Part shown: positions 53,367 through 62,084 of the stretch, one piece after another
Layout of the letters: the number at the start of each line of letters is the position of its first letter
How positions within the stretch are numbered: position 1 is the first letter of the stretch
DNA from: DATAUK01 sp036268295
Lineage (GTDB): Bacteria > Actinomycetota > Actinomycetes > JAFAQI01
NCBI GenBank assembly: GCA_036268295.1
Contig: DATAUK010000050.1
Span: 1 to 64,000 of the forward strand
Length of the DNA stretch: 64,000 nucleotides
Direction of reading: 5' to 3'
Program-made: the position numbers and the translations under genes
The notes under the pieces: generated by a model
Told to the model about the DNA's origin: nothing
The model's database searches: none
Seen by the model: the letters and a program-made list of their open reading frames with translations, nothing else

Positions 53367-54787
53367 GGCACGACCGGCTCACCGGCGCGCTGGTCGCTGG
53401 CCAACAGCCCTTCCGCCACTTCCCATAGCCGCAGCGCATTGGAGGCCTTGACCAGCACCACATCGGTCGGCAACACCTCGGCGGCCAGCAGCTGCGCCGC
53501 CGCGGCGGCGTCGGCGGCAAGGTCGACGGAGCCGCGCCAGCCGCTCACCGAGTGCGCGCCGGACGCAACCCGACGGGCCGGCTCACCGACGACGACCAGC
53601 CGGTCGACGCCGAGTGACGCGGCCTGCCGCCCGACCTCGGCGTGCAACGCGGCCGAGTCGCCGCCGAGCTCGCGCATCTCGCCGAGGACCGCCCAGCTCG
53701 ACCCGGTCCGGCCGGCCGCGAGGACGGCCAGTGACTCGAGCGCTGCGCGGACCGACTCCGGGTTTGCGTTGTAGGCGTCGTCCACGACCAGCAGGCCGTC
53801 GGGACGGGTGCCGACTTGCATCCGGTGGGCACTCACCGCGGTCACCTCGCCGAGCGCCTCGGCGATCTCCGCCAACCGCATCCCCTCGGCGAGCCCGACC
53901 GCCGCGGCCGCGGCCGCGTTGCTCGCCTGATGCGCACCGCTGAGCTGCAGCCTCACCTTGACCGCGCCGTCAGGGGTCGCCAGCCGGAACCGAGGTCGGG
54001 CCGCGCCATCGAGCTGGAGCGACTCGATCCGAACGTCAGCGTCCGGTGAATGCCCGAATCCCACCACTCTCGCGTCGGTGCGACCACGCATCGCGGCGAC
54101 CAGCGGATCGTCGACGCACAGCACCGCCAGACCATCGGGCGCCAGCGCCTCGACCAGCTCACCTTTTGCGGCGGCGATCGCCTCCCGGGAGCCGAACCCG
54201 CCGAGATGGGCACTCCCGACGTTGAGCACCACGGCGACGGCCGGCCTGGCGATCCCGCACAGGTACGCGATATGCCCGACCCCTCGCGCGCTGTATTCAC
54301 ACACCAGATGGCGGGTCGACTCTTCGACGCCGAGCACGGTCAGCGGCAGCCCGACCTCGTTGTTCAGCGACGCCTGAGCGGCAACCGTCTCGCCCAGTCG
54401 CTCGCGGCCGTGTGTCAGCATCGCCGCGATGATGTCCTTCGTCGAGGTCTTGCCCGACGAACCGGTCACCCCGATGACGCGGCAGTTCGTCGTACGACGA
54501 AGCACCCCGCCGGCCAGGAAGCCCAACGATCGCAGTGTGTCGTCGACCATGATCGAAGGGCCGTCGACCGGCCGGCCGGCGATCGCGGCCACCGCGCCAC
54601 GACGGTAGGCGTCACCGGCGTACAGATGGCCGTCGGTGTGCTCGCCGGTCAGGCAGACAAACAGTGAGCCGGCGGTGCATTGCCTCGAATCAACCACGAC
54701 CGGGCCGGTGACCCGGGTCTTCTCGACCAGTCCGTCGAGCCGGCCACCGGTCAGCGCGGCGACGTCACCGACGCTCATCGGGATCAT
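53363..54787 (-). CDS. murF: UDP-MurNAc-tripeptide--D-alanyl-D-alanine ligase
   Basis: Adds the D-Ala-D-Ala dipeptide, 474 aa. N-terminal MSVGDVAALTGGRLDG, ATP site GVTGSSGKTSTKDIIAAML, LNVGSAHLGGFGSREAIAAAKGEL and DDAYNANPESVRAALESL. ATG 54787 overlaps the murE stop by ATGA; ATG 54778 (residue 4) is possible. Confidence 0.96.
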   Translation of the reverse strand: MIPMSVGDVAALTGGRLDGLVEKTRVTGPVVVDSRQCTAGSLFVCLTGEHTDGHLYAGDAYRRGAVAAIAGRPVDGPSIMVDDTLRSLGFLAGGVLRRTTNCRVIGVTGSSGKTSTKDIIAAMLTHGRERLGETVAAQASLNNEVGLPLTVLGVEESTRHLVCEYSARGVGHIAYLCGIARPAVAVVLNVGSAHLGGFGSREAIAAAKGELVEALAPDGLAVLCVDDPLVAAMRGRTDARVVGFGHSPDADVRIESLQLDGAARPRFRLATPDGAVKVRLQLSGAHQASNAAAAAAVGLAEGMRLAEIAEALGEVTAVSAHRMQVGTRPDGLLVVDDAYNANPESVRAALESLAVLAAGRTGSSWAVLGEMRELGGDSAALHAEVGRQAASLGVDRLVVVGEPARRVASGAHSVSGWRGSVDLAADAAAAAQLLAAEVLPTDVVLVKASNALRLWEVAEGLLASDQRAGEPVVP

Positions 54788-56313
54788 CGCGCGCTCCCTG
54801 CGAGATCCGCCGCGATCGCCGCTTGCACCACGACCCGATCGTCGAACTCGATCACCGTTCCGGCGATCTCCTGACCTTGCTCATGACCTTTGCCGGCGAC
54901 TACCACGACGTCACCGGCTCGCGCCTGCTCCACTGCCAGCCCAATCGCCGACCGCCGATCCGGCTCGACCACGACGTCGCTGCCGGCCGGCAGGCCGGCT
55001 CGCATCGCCGCGATGATCGCGTGGGGGTCTTCGGATCGCGGGTTGTCATTGGTGAAGATCGCGAGGTCGGATCCGATTGCAGCAGCGGCACCCATCGCCG
55101 GCCGCTTCGCTCGATCACGGTCGCCGCCACAGCCGATGACGACGAGAACCCGACCCTCCGGTGCGGTCAGCCGGCGCGCATCCGCGAGCAGGGTGGCCAC
55201 CGCCTCCGGAGTGTGGGCGTAGTCGACGAGAACGACGTAGGGCTGACCAGCGGCGATCGGCTCCATCCGGCCGGGGATCGACGAGAGCGACGCAATGCCG
55301 TTGCGGGCATGGTCCGGGTCGATTCCCGCCGCAACGAGCGTGACATAGGCAAGCGCGGCGTTGGTCAGATTGACCATGCCGATCAGGCCACACGCCACCT
55401 CGTGGTGGTTGCCGTCGGGGTCGACGAGGCGGGTCTGCCCTCCTGCCGCGCCCGCATCGACGTCGTCGAGTCGGCGCCAGTCGGCATCCGGCGTCCGGCC
55501 GGTCGTGATGACAGGGACCGTCGCGGTCTTGGCAAGCTCCCGACCCCACTCGTCATCAATGCACACGACTGCCCGCCGGGAGTGACCCGGGGTAAACAAC
55601 TGCGCCTTGGCGGCGAAGTAGTCGGCCATGTCGTGATGGAAGTCCAGATGATCCTGGGACAGGTTCGTGAAGGCCGCGAAGTCGAACGTGATCCCGTCGA
55701 CCCGGCCGAGTGCGAGCGCGTGGCTGGAGACCTCCATCGCAACTGCGTCAACCGCCCGCTCCCTCATCAGTGCGAACAACGCCTGCAGATCGGTGGCCTC
55801 CGGCGTGGTCCGCGCGCTGGCCATCGCCTCTCCGTCGACGCGGGTCTCGATCGTGCCGACGAGCCCAGTACGCCGGCCGGCGGTGCGCAGGCCCGCCTCG
55901 AGCAGATAGACCGTGGTGGTCTTGCCGTTGGTGCCGGTGACCCCGAGCACCAGCAGCGCGGCCGACGGGTCGGCGTACACCCAGGCCGCCGCAGGTCCCA
56001 TCGCGGCGCGCGGGTCCGGGACGACCACGACCGCCGCCGGGTGCGCCTCGACGGCACGGTCCTCCGACGCCGGGTCGGTCAGAACCGCCACCGCACCGGC
56101 ATCGATCGCAGCCGCGACATGGTCGATTCCGTGCGACTGCTCGCCGGCGCGCGCGATGTAGAGGTCGCCGGCCCGCACCAGCCGGGAGTCGTGGGTGACA
56201 CCGGTGACGACGGTCATCGGGTCGCCGTCGATCCGGCTGCCGGGCAGCCGGTCAAGGAGCGCTCCGAGGTGCTGCGGAGGCACGGTGTGGGGTCGCGGTG
56301 GCAGGTCAGGCAT
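54784..56313 (-). CDS. murE: UDP-MurNAc-tripeptide synthetase (meso-DAP adding)
   Basis: Adds meso-diaminopimelate, 509 aa. GVTGTNGKTTTVYLLEAGL is the ATP site; TTPEATDLQALFALM, AMEVSSHALALGRVDG and the substrate-choosing loop DNPRSEDPHAII are present. The DNPR form indicates meso-DAP rather than lysine, matching actinobacterial type A1gamma walls. ATG 56313 (MPDLPPRPHTV) was chosen; the 14 residues before it are not family-like. It lies 76 bp after ftsI. Confidence 0.96.
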   Translation of the reverse strand: MPDLPPRPHTVPPQHLGALLDRLPGSRIDGDPMTVVTGVTHDSRLVRAGDLYIARAGEQSHGIDHVAAAIDAGAVAVLTDPASEDRAVEAHPAAVVVVPDPRAAMGPAAAWVYADPSAALLVLGVTGTNGKTTTVYLLEAGLRTAGRRTGLVGTIETRVDGEAMASARTTPEATDLQALFALMRERAVDAVAMEVSSHALALGRVDGITFDFAAFTNLSQDHLDFHHDMADYFAAKAQLFTPGHSRRAVVCIDDEWGRELAKTATVPVITTGRTPDADWRRLDDVDAGAAGGQTRLVDPDGNHHEVACGLIGMVNLTNAALAYVTLVAAGIDPDHARNGIASLSSIPGRMEPIAAGQPYVVLVDYAHTPEAVATLLADARRLTAPEGRVLVVIGCGGDRDRAKRPAMGAAAAIGSDLAIFTNDNPRSEDPHAIIAAMRAGLPAGSDVVVEPDRRSAIGLAVEQARAGDVVVVAGKGHEQGQEIAGTVIEFDDRVVVQAAIAADLAGSAR

Positions 56314-56389
56314 CGCGAGGCACGCTACCTGCCCGCGTGCCGCGGACGGCTCCACTGCCGGGTTGTGCGGCGCGAGTCGTGGACGTCGC

Positions 56390-58498
56390 TCACCAGGTGA
56401 GGCGTGCTTTGGGGGCCTTGGTGAAGGTCGGTGCGATGTGCATTGTCTGCAACGCGAAGCTCATCACGTCGTGGAAGACCGGCGCCGCAACCTGGCCGCC
56501 GTAGTAGCCGCGCACCGGCTTCTCGAGCACAACTTCGCAGACCAGTTGCGGCTTATCGGCCGGCGCCATCCCGACGAACGTCGCGTCGTATCCGGAGTAA
56601 CCGCCGTGGCCGTTGGCCTGCGCCGCGGTGCCGGTCTTGCCGGCGATGCGATAGCCCGAGATCCGCGCCAGCGGACCGGTGCCTTCATCGGTCGTCACCG
56701 TCTCGAGCACATTGCGCATCTGCTCCGCCACGTGTGCGCTGACCACTCGGCGGCGAGCCGGCGCCGGCGCCGGCTGGAAGTGGTTCTTGCCGCTGACCGT
56801 GCCGGTCACGATGTTCGGAGTCACCCGAACGCCGCCGTTGGCGATCGTGGAATACAGGCTCGCGACCTGCATCGCGGTCACGCCGATCCCCTGTCCGAAT
56901 GCCAAGGTCGGCAACGTCGTGCCTGACCATTGCGAAACCGGCGTCAGCAGGCCCTGGCCGTCACCCGGCAGTCCGACACCGGTCGGCTGCCCGAACCCGA
57001 ACTCCCTCAGGTAGCTGTAAAGCCGTTGCGGCCCAACCCTTTCGGCCACTTTGATCGCGCCGATGTTGCTGGACTCCGCGAGGATGCCGGTAAGGGTCAA
57101 GTGCTCTGTCGCGTGGCTCTCGGCGTCGTGGAACGTGCTGCCGCCATAGTCGTAGCTGTTCGGAATCACGAACTTCGACGTCGGCGTCACCAGCTTGTGT
57201 TGCAGTGCCGCTGAGACCGTCACGGTCTTGAGCACGCTGCCCGGCTCATACACATCAGTGACCGCTGGATCGCCGAGCTCGTTGTTGGTCGATGCGTTGA
57301 TGTCGTTGGGATTGAAGCCTGGTGCGACCGCGAGCGCCAGGATCTGACCGGTGCTCGGGTTCATCACGATCACCGTGCCCGCCTTGGCGTGGGTCGCCTT
57401 GACCTGCCGGCTGATCGCCTGCTGAGCCTCGAACTGGATGTCGCGTTGCAGCGAGAGCCGAAGCGTCTCGCCGGCCACCGCGGGCGTCAGTGATGTCGAG
57501 CCGTCGGGGATTTGCTCGCCATTGGCGCCGACCTGGTACGTCGACTTGCCGTTGTGACCGGCGAGCTGTTGCTGGTAACCGAGCTCGAGACCGCCGAGGC
57601 CCTGGCCGTTCGCCCCGAGAAAACCGATGACGTTGGAGGCCAACGTGCCATCCGGGTAGATCCGCTCGCTGGTATCCGGCGTCGTCAGGCCCGGAACCTT
57701 CGAGGCGAGAATCGACTGCGCAACGGCCGGCGTGACCGGTGTCGGGGTCAGCAAGGCGTACTCGGTGTGGACCTGAAGCTGGGCAAGGATCGTGGCCGGA
57801 GCGCGGTGCAGCAGCGGGGCGAGCGTCGCGGCCGCCGAGGTCGGATCAGTGATCAGGTCGGGATCTGCCACCACATCCTTGGCATCCACGGTCGTCGCGA
57901 GCACGTGCCCGTTTCGGTCGGTGATCGACCCGCGGTCCGCGGTGAGGATGACGGTGTGCAGCTGCTGATCTTCGGCCGACGCGGCGTACGCCGCCCGGTC
58001 GAGACCCTGCAGTTGCACCAGCCGACCGCCGATCAGCGAGAGCACCATCAGGGTCACGATCATCACGGCGTTGAGCCGGCGACGCGGGCTCGGTCGCCGC
58101 GGTGGCCGGCGGCGCGCCGGCGGCGGCGGCGGGCGGCGGGTTGAGCCGTTGGACCGGCTCGTCGTCGCGCGAGCCGGCCTGGCGGACCGCGAGCGCGAAG
58201 GACGGGATGTCGTCGCCCGAGACGTCGTTGAACGGGCTGCTCCGGCGCGAGGCGACGTACTGCGCGGCGCCGCCGATCGCGACGTGGCTGCCTTGGCTGC
58301 CGACGACCTCGGCCCTGATGACCGCGGCGCCGCCGACCGAGCGCTGGCAGAGCGGGTCGTTGCGGCTCGAGCGCGTGGGGTCGCTGGGGTGCGAGGCGTA
58401 GCTGTCCCGCTGCGCGGCTGACCCGAGCCGGAGCGGCTGTGCTGCTGACCCGAGCCGGAGCGGCTACGCGGCCGTGGCGGTCCGGCCTCGGCGCTCAT
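56390..58498 (-). CDS. ftsI: Septal peptidoglycan transpeptidase FtsI (PBP3) with long basic N-terminus
   Basis: Class B penicillin-binding protein, 702 aa. Residues 1-141 are a cytoplasmic region made mostly of Arg, Ser, Ala, Thr and Pro, about four times the usual length. One helix follows (142-162, NAVMIVTLMVLSLIGGRLVQL). Then comes the dimerisation domain and the transpeptidase with SVLK (active Ser in EPGSVLKTVTV), SSN (ESSNIGAIKVAERVG) and KTGT (AGKTGTAAQ). There is no PASTA domain visible. ATG 58498 overlaps the ftsL stop. Works with FtsW. Confidence 0.95.
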   Translation of the reverse strand: MSAEAGPPRPRSRSGSGQQHSRSGSGQPRSGTATPRTPATPRARAATTRSASARSAAPRSSGPRSSAAKAATSRSAAPRSTSPRAGAARSTTSRATTSRPSRSRSARPARATTSRSNGSTRRPPPPPARRRPPRRPSPRRRLNAVMIVTLMVLSLIGGRLVQLQGLDRAAYAASAEDQQLHTVILTADRGSITDRNGHVLATTVDAKDVVADPDLITDPTSAAATLAPLLHRAPATILAQLQVHTEYALLTPTPVTPAVAQSILASKVPGLTTPDTSERIYPDGTLASNVIGFLGANGQGLGGLELGYQQQLAGHNGKSTYQVGANGEQIPDGSTSLTPAVAGETLRLSLQRDIQFEAQQAISRQVKATHAKAGTVIVMNPSTGQILALAVAPGFNPNDINASTNNELGDPAVTDVYEPGSVLKTVTVSAALQHKLVTPTSKFVIPNSYDYGGSTFHDAESHATEHLTLTGILAESSNIGAIKVAERVGPQRLYSYLREFGFGQPTGVGLPGDGQGLLTPVSQWSGTTLPTLAFGQGIGVTAMQVASLYSTIANGGVRVTPNIVTGTVSGKNHFQPAPAPARRRVVSAHVAEQMRNVLETVTTDEGTGPLARISGYRIAGKTGTAAQANGHGGYSGYDATFVGMAPADKPQLVCEVVLEKPVRGYYGGQVAAPVFHDVMSFALQTMHIAPTFTKAPKARLTW

Positions 58499-59226
58499 CG
58501 CCCCGCCGTGTGGTGAGTCGGCGGTTTCCCAGCCCCACCACCGGTCTTACCGGCCTTAGGGGTCTTCGAGGTGGTCCCGGTCGTACCGGGCTTCGGCGTT
58601 CCGGTCGTGCCCGGCTTCGGCGTTGTCCCCGCCTTGCCGGTCGTGCCGGTCGCGCCTGCTGTGCCCGTTGTCGTCGTCGTGGTCGCCGTGGCTTTCGTTG
58701 ACTTCCCCGTGGTTGTGGCGGTGGTCGAGGTCGCCGTCTTGGCGGTCACGGTCTTGGTGGTCGTGGTTTTCGCCGCCGGCGGAGCCGGCGGTGGGACGGA
58801 CACCCCGGTCTGAGTGCCGATCGCTCGACCGTCGTGCAGCCGCCGGTACGACCCGACGCTGGCGGGCACCATGCCGAGACCGGCCGCGCTCTTCTGCAGC
58901 GCCTGGGGCGCCGAGTCGGCGTCGACCTTCTGTTGCAGGTCTTGCTCCTGATTGGTCAGTGTCGCCAGCCGCTGCGAGAGCGCGGTGGCGCGAAACCCGT
59001 CCTGCGCGGCGACCATGTGCAGCAGCAGCACGGCGACCAGACCGGCCACCAGCACCGCACCGACCAGAATCACGAACGGCAACCGCCCAGCAGTGGTTCG
59101 CGGTCGTTGCGAGATCAGCACCAGTCTCGGTCGCGGCAACCCGACGGGGCTGTGCTGCCGCGGGGTGCGCGGCGAGAGCGTCGGCGGCAAGGCTGCGGTT
59201 CTGGTTGCCGGTGCGATCGCGCTCAT
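58495..59226 (-). CDS. ftsL: FtsL-like septum protein with long Thr/Lys-rich tail
   Basis: A 243-aa bitopic protein in the ftsL position. Cytoplasmic N-terminus of about 48 residues, one helix (PFVILVGAVLVAGLVAVLLLHMVAAQ), then a leucine-zipper-like heptad region (GFRATALSQRLATLTNQEQDLQQKVDADSAPQALQKSAAGLGM). The last 110 residues are repeats of Thr, Lys, Gly and Pro (TTTTGTAG, PKPGTTGTP). FtsL proteins are poorly conserved; place and topology carry the call. ATG 59226 overlaps the stop of an 8-codon frame; no other ribosome-binding site of normal spacing is visible. Confidence 0.82.
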   Translation of the reverse strand: MSAIAPATRTAALPPTLSPRTPRQHSPVGLPRPRLVLISQRPRTTAGRLPFVILVGAVLVAGLVAVLLLHMVAAQDGFRATALSQRLATLTNQEQDLQQKVDADSAPQALQKSAAGLGMVPASVGSYRRLHDGRAIGTQTGVSVPPPAPPAAKTTTTKTVTAKTATSTTATTTGKSTKATATTTTTTGTAGATGTTGKAGTTPKPGTTGTPKPGTTGTTSKTPKAGKTGGGAGKPPTHHTAGR

Positions 59227-59249
59227 AGGTGCGCCCGGTCCTCGGTCAT
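59223..59249 (-). CDS. Eight-codon minicistron bridging rsmH and ftsL
   Basis: ATG ACC GAG GAC CGG GCG CAC CTA TGA. Its ATG overlaps the rsmH stop (ATGA) and its stop overlaps the ftsL ATG (ATGA). Peptide MTEDRAHL. Probably a coupling device rather than a functional peptide. Confidence 0.4.
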   Translation of the reverse strand: MTEDRAHL

Positions 59250-60217
59250 GCTGCCTCCCGGATTCGTTCCACCGCGCGCAACCGCACCGAGGCAGCGCGC
59301 GGGTTGTCGGCGATCTCGGCGTCACTGGCTGCCTCGGCGCCCCGGGTCAGCAGCCGCAGCTGCGGCTGGGCGTCATCGGGGATGACAGGTAGGTCGGGCG
59401 GCGCGCTCGAGGTTGCACCAGCCGCGAGCGTCTGCTTGACGATTCGGTCCTCCAAGGACTGGTAGGCAAGGACAACCAACCGGCCGCCGAGTCGCAACGC
59501 GGTCACGGCCGCCGGCAGTGCGCGCTCCAGCGCGCCGAGCTCGTCGTTGACCTCGATCCGCAGCGCCTGGAACGTCCGCTTGGCGGGGTGACCACCGGTA
59601 CGCCGGGTTGCCGCCGGCACCGCGGCACGCACCAGCTCGGCGAGCCGCACCGACGAGGTCAGCGGGCTGACGGCGCGCTCCCGCTCGATGGCCTGAGCGA
59701 TCCGGCGGGCGAATCGTTCCTCGCCGTACTCCCGAAGAACTCTGCTCAGCGCTGGCACTGAGTACTGGTTGACTACGTCGGCCGCGGTCTGGCCAGTCGT
59801 CGGATCCATCCGCATGTCGAGACTGGTGTCGCGGGAGTAGGAGAAGCCTCGCTCGTCGGCATCGAGCTGCATCGAGGACACCCCGAGGTCGAACAGCACG
59901 CCGTCGACCCGCTCGACGCCGGCGGCCGCCAGGACCGCAGGTAACGAGTCATACACGCCGTGCACCAGGATGATCCGGTCGCGATGCGCGGCCAGCCGGG
60001 CCTCGCTTCGGGCCAGCGCAGCCGGATCGCGGTCGATGCCGACCACTCGCAGATCGGGATGGCGGGCAAGCAGCGCCGCCGCGTGTCCGCCGAGTCCGAG
60101 AGTGGCGTCGACCACGACCGCCGAGGCGCCGCTGGCTATCGGTTCGAGCAGCTCCAGGACCCGGTCCAGCATCACCGGCACGTGCCGCTCGCCGCCGGGT
60201 CGGGCTGGATCGATCAT
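59246..60217 (-). CDS. rsmH: 16S rRNA (cytosine-1402-N4)-methyltransferase
   Basis: SAM-dependent methyltransferase (MraW) of 323 aa modifying C1402 in the ribosomal P-site. Start MIDPARPGGERHVPVMLDRVLELL, SAM site VVDATLGLGGHAAALL, DGVLFDLGVSSMQLD, RTFQALRIEVNDEL and a C-terminal NPRAASVRLRAVERI. ATG 60217 has AAAGGA 6 bases ahead. Second gene after mraZ as in most bacteria. Confidence 0.96.
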   Translation of the reverse strand: MIDPARPGGERHVPVMLDRVLELLEPIASGASAVVVDATLGLGGHAAALLARHPDLRVVGIDRDPAALARSEARLAAHRDRIILVHGVYDSLPAVLAAAGVERVDGVLFDLGVSSMQLDADERGFSYSRDTSLDMRMDPTTGQTAADVVNQYSVPALSRVLREYGEERFARRIAQAIERERAVSPLTSSVRLAELVRAAVPAATRRTGGHPAKRTFQALRIEVNDELGALERALPAAVTALRLGGRLVVLAYQSLEDRIVKQTLAAGATSSAPPDLPVIPDDAQPQLRLLTRGAEAASDAEIADNPRAASVRLRAVERIREAA

Positions 60218-60357
60218 CTGTTTCCTTTGCGGTGGGGCCTGGTGCGGGTGGTGGTGGTGAAATGTGCCGCCAGGTCCCTGCCGCCACGCCTGACGCCGGG
60301 GAAGGGACATCAGGAGCCGCGGGCAGGGGCCAAGCCGCACAGTCCGGCTGGGCGCGA

Positions 60358-60786
60358 TCAGAAGATGCCTGGCACCTCCTCGGACAGGTTGGAGAACGCC
60401 TCTTCCTGGCTGGCCTCGTAATCGCCCCAGGTCGTGGCGTCCCAGATCTCGAGGTGGGTGTTCATGCCGACGACCGCGCAGTCGCGGTCGAGGCCGGCGT
60501 ACTCACGCAGCGGCAGCGGGACGGTGACGCGACCCTGCCGGTCCGGCACCTCGTCGTGGGCCCCGGCGAACATCATCCGCTGGTAGTCGCGGGTGAGCTT
60601 GGCGGTCATCGGTGCATCGCGCAGCCGCTCGGTGATCCGGGTGAACTCAGCCGCCGGAAACACCCGCAGGCAGCGCTCCTGGCCCTTGGTGATCACCAGG
60701 CCGCCCGAGAGGTCCTCGCGGAACTTGGCAGGGAGAAACAGCCGGCCCTTGTCGTCCAGACGCGGCGAGAAGGTGCCGAGAAACAT
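60358..60786 (-). CDS. mraZ: Transcriptional regulator MraZ
   Basis: Ring-forming DNA-binding protein of 142 aa with two AbrB-like domains (PRLDDKGRLFLPAKFRE and DRQGRVTVPLPLREYAGL). It represses its own dcw operon in E. coli and ftsEX in Corynebacterium. ATG 60786 is preceded by a run of Gs. It is the first gene of the dcw cluster, and three AAGTGG-type boxes lie in its promoter region (see next entries). Confidence 0.96.
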   Translation of the reverse strand: MFLGTFSPRLDDKGRLFLPAKFREDLSGGLVITKGQERCLRVFPAAEFTRITERLRDAPMTAKLTRDYQRMMFAGAHDEVPDRQGRVTVPLPLREYAGLDRDCAVVGMNTHLEIWDATTWGDYEASQEEAFSNLSEEVPGIF

Positions 60787-60795
60787 GCCCCGCCC

Positions 60796-60884
60796 CCCCA
60801 CTTCGCCACCGGACTCCGGAGCGCCGCGGGCAGATGCCCTACTTTGCTCCCCATAGCGCGCCACCGTACTCCACTTCGCTCCCC
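60796..60884 (-). promoter_or_regulatory. Three candidate MraZ boxes
   Basis: Minus-strand copies GGGGAGCGAAGTGGAG (60869-60884), GGGGAGCAAAGTAGGG (60837-60852) and CGGTGGCGAAGTGGGG (60796-60811), sharing GCRAAGTRG. They resemble the AAAGTG/GTGG core reported for MraZ sites. The first one fills the -35/-10 spacer. Confidence 0.6.
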
Positions 60885-60890
60885 TGTCAA
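60863..60890 (-). promoter_or_regulatory. mraZ/dcw promoter
   Basis: Minus-strand TTGACA (60885-60890), 16 bases, TACGGT (60863-60868). The leader to the mraZ ATG would be about 70 nt. This is the strongest promoter-like sequence in the window. Confidence 0.65.
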
Positions 60891-61054
60891 CCATTTGAAC
60901 GGGTGATTCCCCCACTCGGCTGTTGATCACGAGTCGGTAGCGCTCGTCCCGAGTACCGGACGGCCGACCCGACGAGGTGCAAGACTGAGAGCCGGTTGAG
61001 AAGGACGGGGATGAGCTGCTGCCGGGAGACCGGCGGCTCGAGGAGGTGCCGGCG

Positions 61055-62056
61055 GTGACCCCAACGGCGGATAAAGCACGGTCAGGATCGGAACTGGAGC
61101 TGCGAGCCGTCGCCGCCGCAGGCACCCGGATCGTCGGTGCTGTCGACACCGTGATCGAGGGCAAGAGCGACGCGGTGCGGCTGGCCGTGACCGTGCTGCT
61201 GGCCGAAGGTCATCTGTTGGTCGAAGACGTGCCCGGCGTCGGCAAGACGATGCTGGCCAAGGCACTGGCCCGCTCGATCGACTGCTCGGTACGCCGGATC
61301 CAGTTCACTCCCGACCTGCTGCCGAGCGACATCACCGGCGTCTCGGTCTACAACCAGAACGATCGCGAGTTCGAGTTCAAGCCCGGGGCGATCTTCGCCA
61401 ACATCGTCGTCGGCGACGAGATCAACCGGGCGTCGCCCAAGACCCAGTCGGCACTGCTGGAATGCATGGAGGAGCGCCAGGTGACTGTCGACGGCGTGAC
61501 ATATCCACTCGAGCCGCCGTTCATGGTCGTCGCCACCCAGAACCCGGTCGAGATGGAGGGCACGTATCCGCTGCCGGAAGCTCAGCGCGACCGGTTCACC
61601 GCCCGCATCGCACTCGGCTATCCGTCGATCGACGCCGAGCTGGAGATGATCGACACCCACGGCGCCGGCTCACCACTCGACGAGCTCGAACCGGTTTCGG
61701 ACGATCTCGAGGTCGCCAAGCTGGTCAGCGCGGTCCGCACCGTTCACATCGCGGAGGCCGTCCGGCGCTACGCCGTCGACATCGTGACGGCGACCCGCAA
61801 CCACCCCGACCTGCGCCTGGGCGCGTCGCCACGCGCGACGCTGCATCTGCTGCGAGCCGGCCGCGCGACCGCAGCTCTCGACGAACGCGACTACGTGGTG
61901 CCAGACGACCTGCAGACGCTCTCCGATGCGGTGCTGTCACACCGGTTGCTGCTCTCCGCCGAAGCACAGATCGCCCGACGCAGCGCCTCGGATGTGGTTG
62001 CCGACGTCATCGCCAGCGTGCCGGTGCCGGCCCGCACCGCCCGCCGACCGGCTTGA
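61055..62056 (+). CDS. MoxR-family AAA+ ATPase
   Basis: A 333-aa MoxR ATPase: Walker A in VEDVPGVGKTMLAKAL, Walker B IVVGDEINRASPKTQSALLECMEERQVT, sensor VVATQNPVEMEGTYPLPEAQRDRF and the C-terminal lid (GASPRATLHLLRAGRATA). Such proteins act as chaperones or maturation factors with DUF58 and transglutaminase partners. GTG 61055 was chosen as AGGAGG (61041-61046) is 8 bases before it; GTG 61046 overlaps that site. Divergent from mraZ. Confidence 0.93.
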   Translation: MTPTADKARSGSELELRAVAAAGTRIVGAVDTVIEGKSDAVRLAVTVLLAEGHLLVEDVPGVGKTMLAKALARSIDCSVRRIQFTPDLLPSDITGVSVYNQNDREFEFKPGAIFANIVVGDEINRASPKTQSALLECMEERQVTVDGVTYPLEPPFMVVATQNPVEMEGTYPLPEAQRDRFTARIALGYPSIDAELEMIDTHGAGSPLDELEPVSDDLEVAKLVSAVRTVHIAEAVRRYAVDIVTATRNHPDLRLGASPRATLHLLRAGRATAALDERDYVVPDDLQTLSDAVLSHRLLLSAEAQIARRSASDVVADVIASVPVPARTARRPA

Positions 62057-62084
62057 GCGCGCCCGACCTGGTGATCCAGCGGCC

